From NCBI GenBank assembly GCA_030529125.1, contig JAUMXP010000004.1, positions 1 to 23,831 on the forward strand: a DNA stretch of 23,831 nucleotides, given 5' to 3'. A program made the position numbers and the translations under genes. This document shows positions 22,891 through 23,831 of the stretch, piece after piece (position 1 is the stretch's first letter; every line of letters starts with the position of its first letter). A model generated the notes under the pieces. It was not told where the DNA came from, made no database searches, and worked only from the letters and a program-made list of their open reading frames with translations. This DNA comes from Eubacteriales bacterium. Lineage in GTDB: Bacteria; Bacillota; Clostridia; Oscillospirales; Acutalibacteraceae.

Positions 22891-23831
22891 TCACAGAATA
22901 TCAATATATACTTCAAGCATAGACAGATACGTTTCTGCTGTGTGAGCATAGCTAATAAGTGAATCGCTGTAATCAGGCGGGGAGGAATAGCTCACGGTAT
23001 CAGCACCACTTAAAAGGTAGTTTTTGATTTTACTAAATGCAGTGTTGTCTGAGCCTAGAAGGATAAGTCCGTTAGAAAGCATATTTTCTTCGTTGAGAAT
23101 TTGTGCGAACATATTTAGATAGTCGTATACGCTTAACTGGATTCCCATAACTTCATAATTAGTATCGTAGTAGTCTTTTATAGTAGGAGCAAGGCTGTTT
23201 GCAGACTCCAAAAACTCATTCAGCTTAGCTGTGCCTGAATAAGTTTTTAGTTCTCTGCCACTGTATTGTTGATATTTTTCATTTACTATTGATATGAACT
23301 TATCGTAGTTTACACTTGTATCAGCATCAGGAAAAACAATCGTGCGACCGTATTTTGTGAATCCCCAGCTTTTCAGCGGAACCTGAGTAATAAAATCCTC
23401 AGGATTGACAAAGTTGTAGATGTTGCTGTAGTGCGGGTCTTTTGCTTCACTGCTTGTGGTAGTGTTAGGAGAAGCAAAAGTATAAGCGTAGACGTTATCA
23501 GTGCCATACATATCAACAAGACTTTTTGCCATAAGGTTTGCTACAGCGCCACCTCTTGAGTGACCTGTAATCAGGAATTTGCAGTGGTCACGGTCTATGC
23601 CGTAGTTGACCATATACATATCGAGTTTATCGAGTGCAAATTCGGTTGCTGTTTTATATCCCTCATGAGTTTTTGTCTGATTGACATTTCGTCCTATCTC
23701 AAAATTTGAGTACCATTCTTTTGCGAAAGTACCTCGCAGTACTACAGCTACTAATGTGGTATCTTCCATTTCTTGTGATGAGATAATCATACCGACAGCG
23801 GTCTGGTCATAATCTTTAGAATAATTGAACT
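22891..23831 (-). CDS. Class 3 lipase-family alpha/beta hydrolase, 5' partial
   Basis: The frame stays open to the window edge (FNYSKDYDQTAVGM just before the Met codon at 23790), so the start, and probably a signal peptide, lie outside. About 313 residues are visible. VAVVLRGT is the lipase_3 strand with the oxyanion region, and ITGHSRGGAVANLMA carries the nucleophile serine in a GxSxG elbow. YAYTFASPNTT and NFVNPEDFITQVP follow, the latter with the probable catalytic Asp; the His cannot be assigned surely. The long C-terminal part is helical and not recognised. Clostridial relatives are secreted or cell-associated esterases of unclear substrate. The Met at 23790 is internal to the domain and is not the true start. 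Confidence 0.85.
   Translation of the reverse strand, partial: FNYSKDYDQTAVGMIISSQEMEDTTLVAVVLRGTFAKEWYSNFEIGRNVNQTKTHEGYKTATEFALDKLDMYMVNYGIDRDHCKFLITGHSRGGAVANLMAKSLVDMYGTDNVYAYTFASPNTTTSSEAKDPHYSNIYNFVNPEDFITQVPLKSWGFTKYGRTIVFPDADTSVNYDKFISIVNEKYQQYSGRELKTYSGTAKLNEFLESANSLAPTIKDYYDTNYEVMGIQLSVYDYLNMFAQILNEENMLSNGLILLGSDNTAFSKIKNYLLSGADTVSYSSPPDYSDSLISYAHTAETYLSMLEVYIDIL

Noticed and set aside
1..23831. Mobile element, prophage, CRISPR array, tRNA or rRNA
   Set aside because: No transposase, integrase, regular direct repeats, cloverleaf or rRNA-like stretch was seen on either strand.

Overview
The window looks like chromosomal DNA from a low-GC gut Firmicute, most likely a Ruminococcus-type clostridium (Oscillospiraceae). 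The evidence is strong AGGAGG-type ribosome binding sites, TTGACA/TATAAT promoters, a secreted leucine-rich-repeat protein ending in a type I dockerin with the DAT-x-IQ repeat style of ruminococcal cellulosome or amylosome proteins, MecA, ComEA, an L-lactate dehydrogenase and an intracellular GH13 glucosidase. There is no phage, transposon, CRISPR array, tRNA or rRNA, and genes are tightly packed: no gene-free stretch exceeds 300 bases, the longest being 4708-4967.

Layout. 1-4707 (+) is a tightly coupled three-gene operon: a LeuA-like protein cut by the window edge, a TIM-barrel/acyl-CoA ligase fusion, and an amidohydrolase. It ends in a clear terminator. 4968-6428 (+) encodes the secreted LRR-dockerin protein. 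6496-7986 (-) holds mecA and a metallo-beta-lactamase-fold hydrolase. 8182-9723 (+) is the GH13 enzyme. 9847-11260 (+) is an ECF sigma factor with an overlapping membrane protein that is probably its anti-sigma factor. 11346-13580 (-) holds trpS behind an aminotransferase gene broken by two adjacent in-frame stops. 13800-15773 (+) carries a divergent DHHW-family protein and a Nudix hydrolase. The convergent unit 15825-18412 (-) carries an MBOAT O-acyltransferase and an intact DHHW protein. These genes together probably O-acetylate a cell-surface glycan. 18645-18986 (+) is a ComEA-like protein. 19025-20461 (-) holds a zinc-ribbon membrane protein and ldh. 20574-21842 (+) is a CLC transporter. 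21888-22835 (-) is a D-2-hydroxyacid dehydrogenase. 22891 to the end (-) is a class 3 lipase cut by the edge. Five of the seven terminators seen are shared hairpins between convergent genes.

The most unusual locus is the first operon. Its LeuA-like protein keeps the fold and the C-terminal regulatory domain but has lost the catalytic arginine and the metal-binding histidines. The TIM barrel fused to the CoA ligase also appears to have lost two of its metal ligands, while the ligase and amidohydrolase active sites are intact. It may encode an undescribed acyl-CoA pathway in which the barrels act as non-catalytic or repurposed modules. A parallel case is the first DHHW protein, where the SGNH histidine and serine are replaced by Tyr and Thr. 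Other points of interest are the broken aminotransferase, a Nudix protein with a pyrophosphatase-like N-terminus, and a CLC protein resembling the fluoride clade but with no visible fluoride riboswitch.
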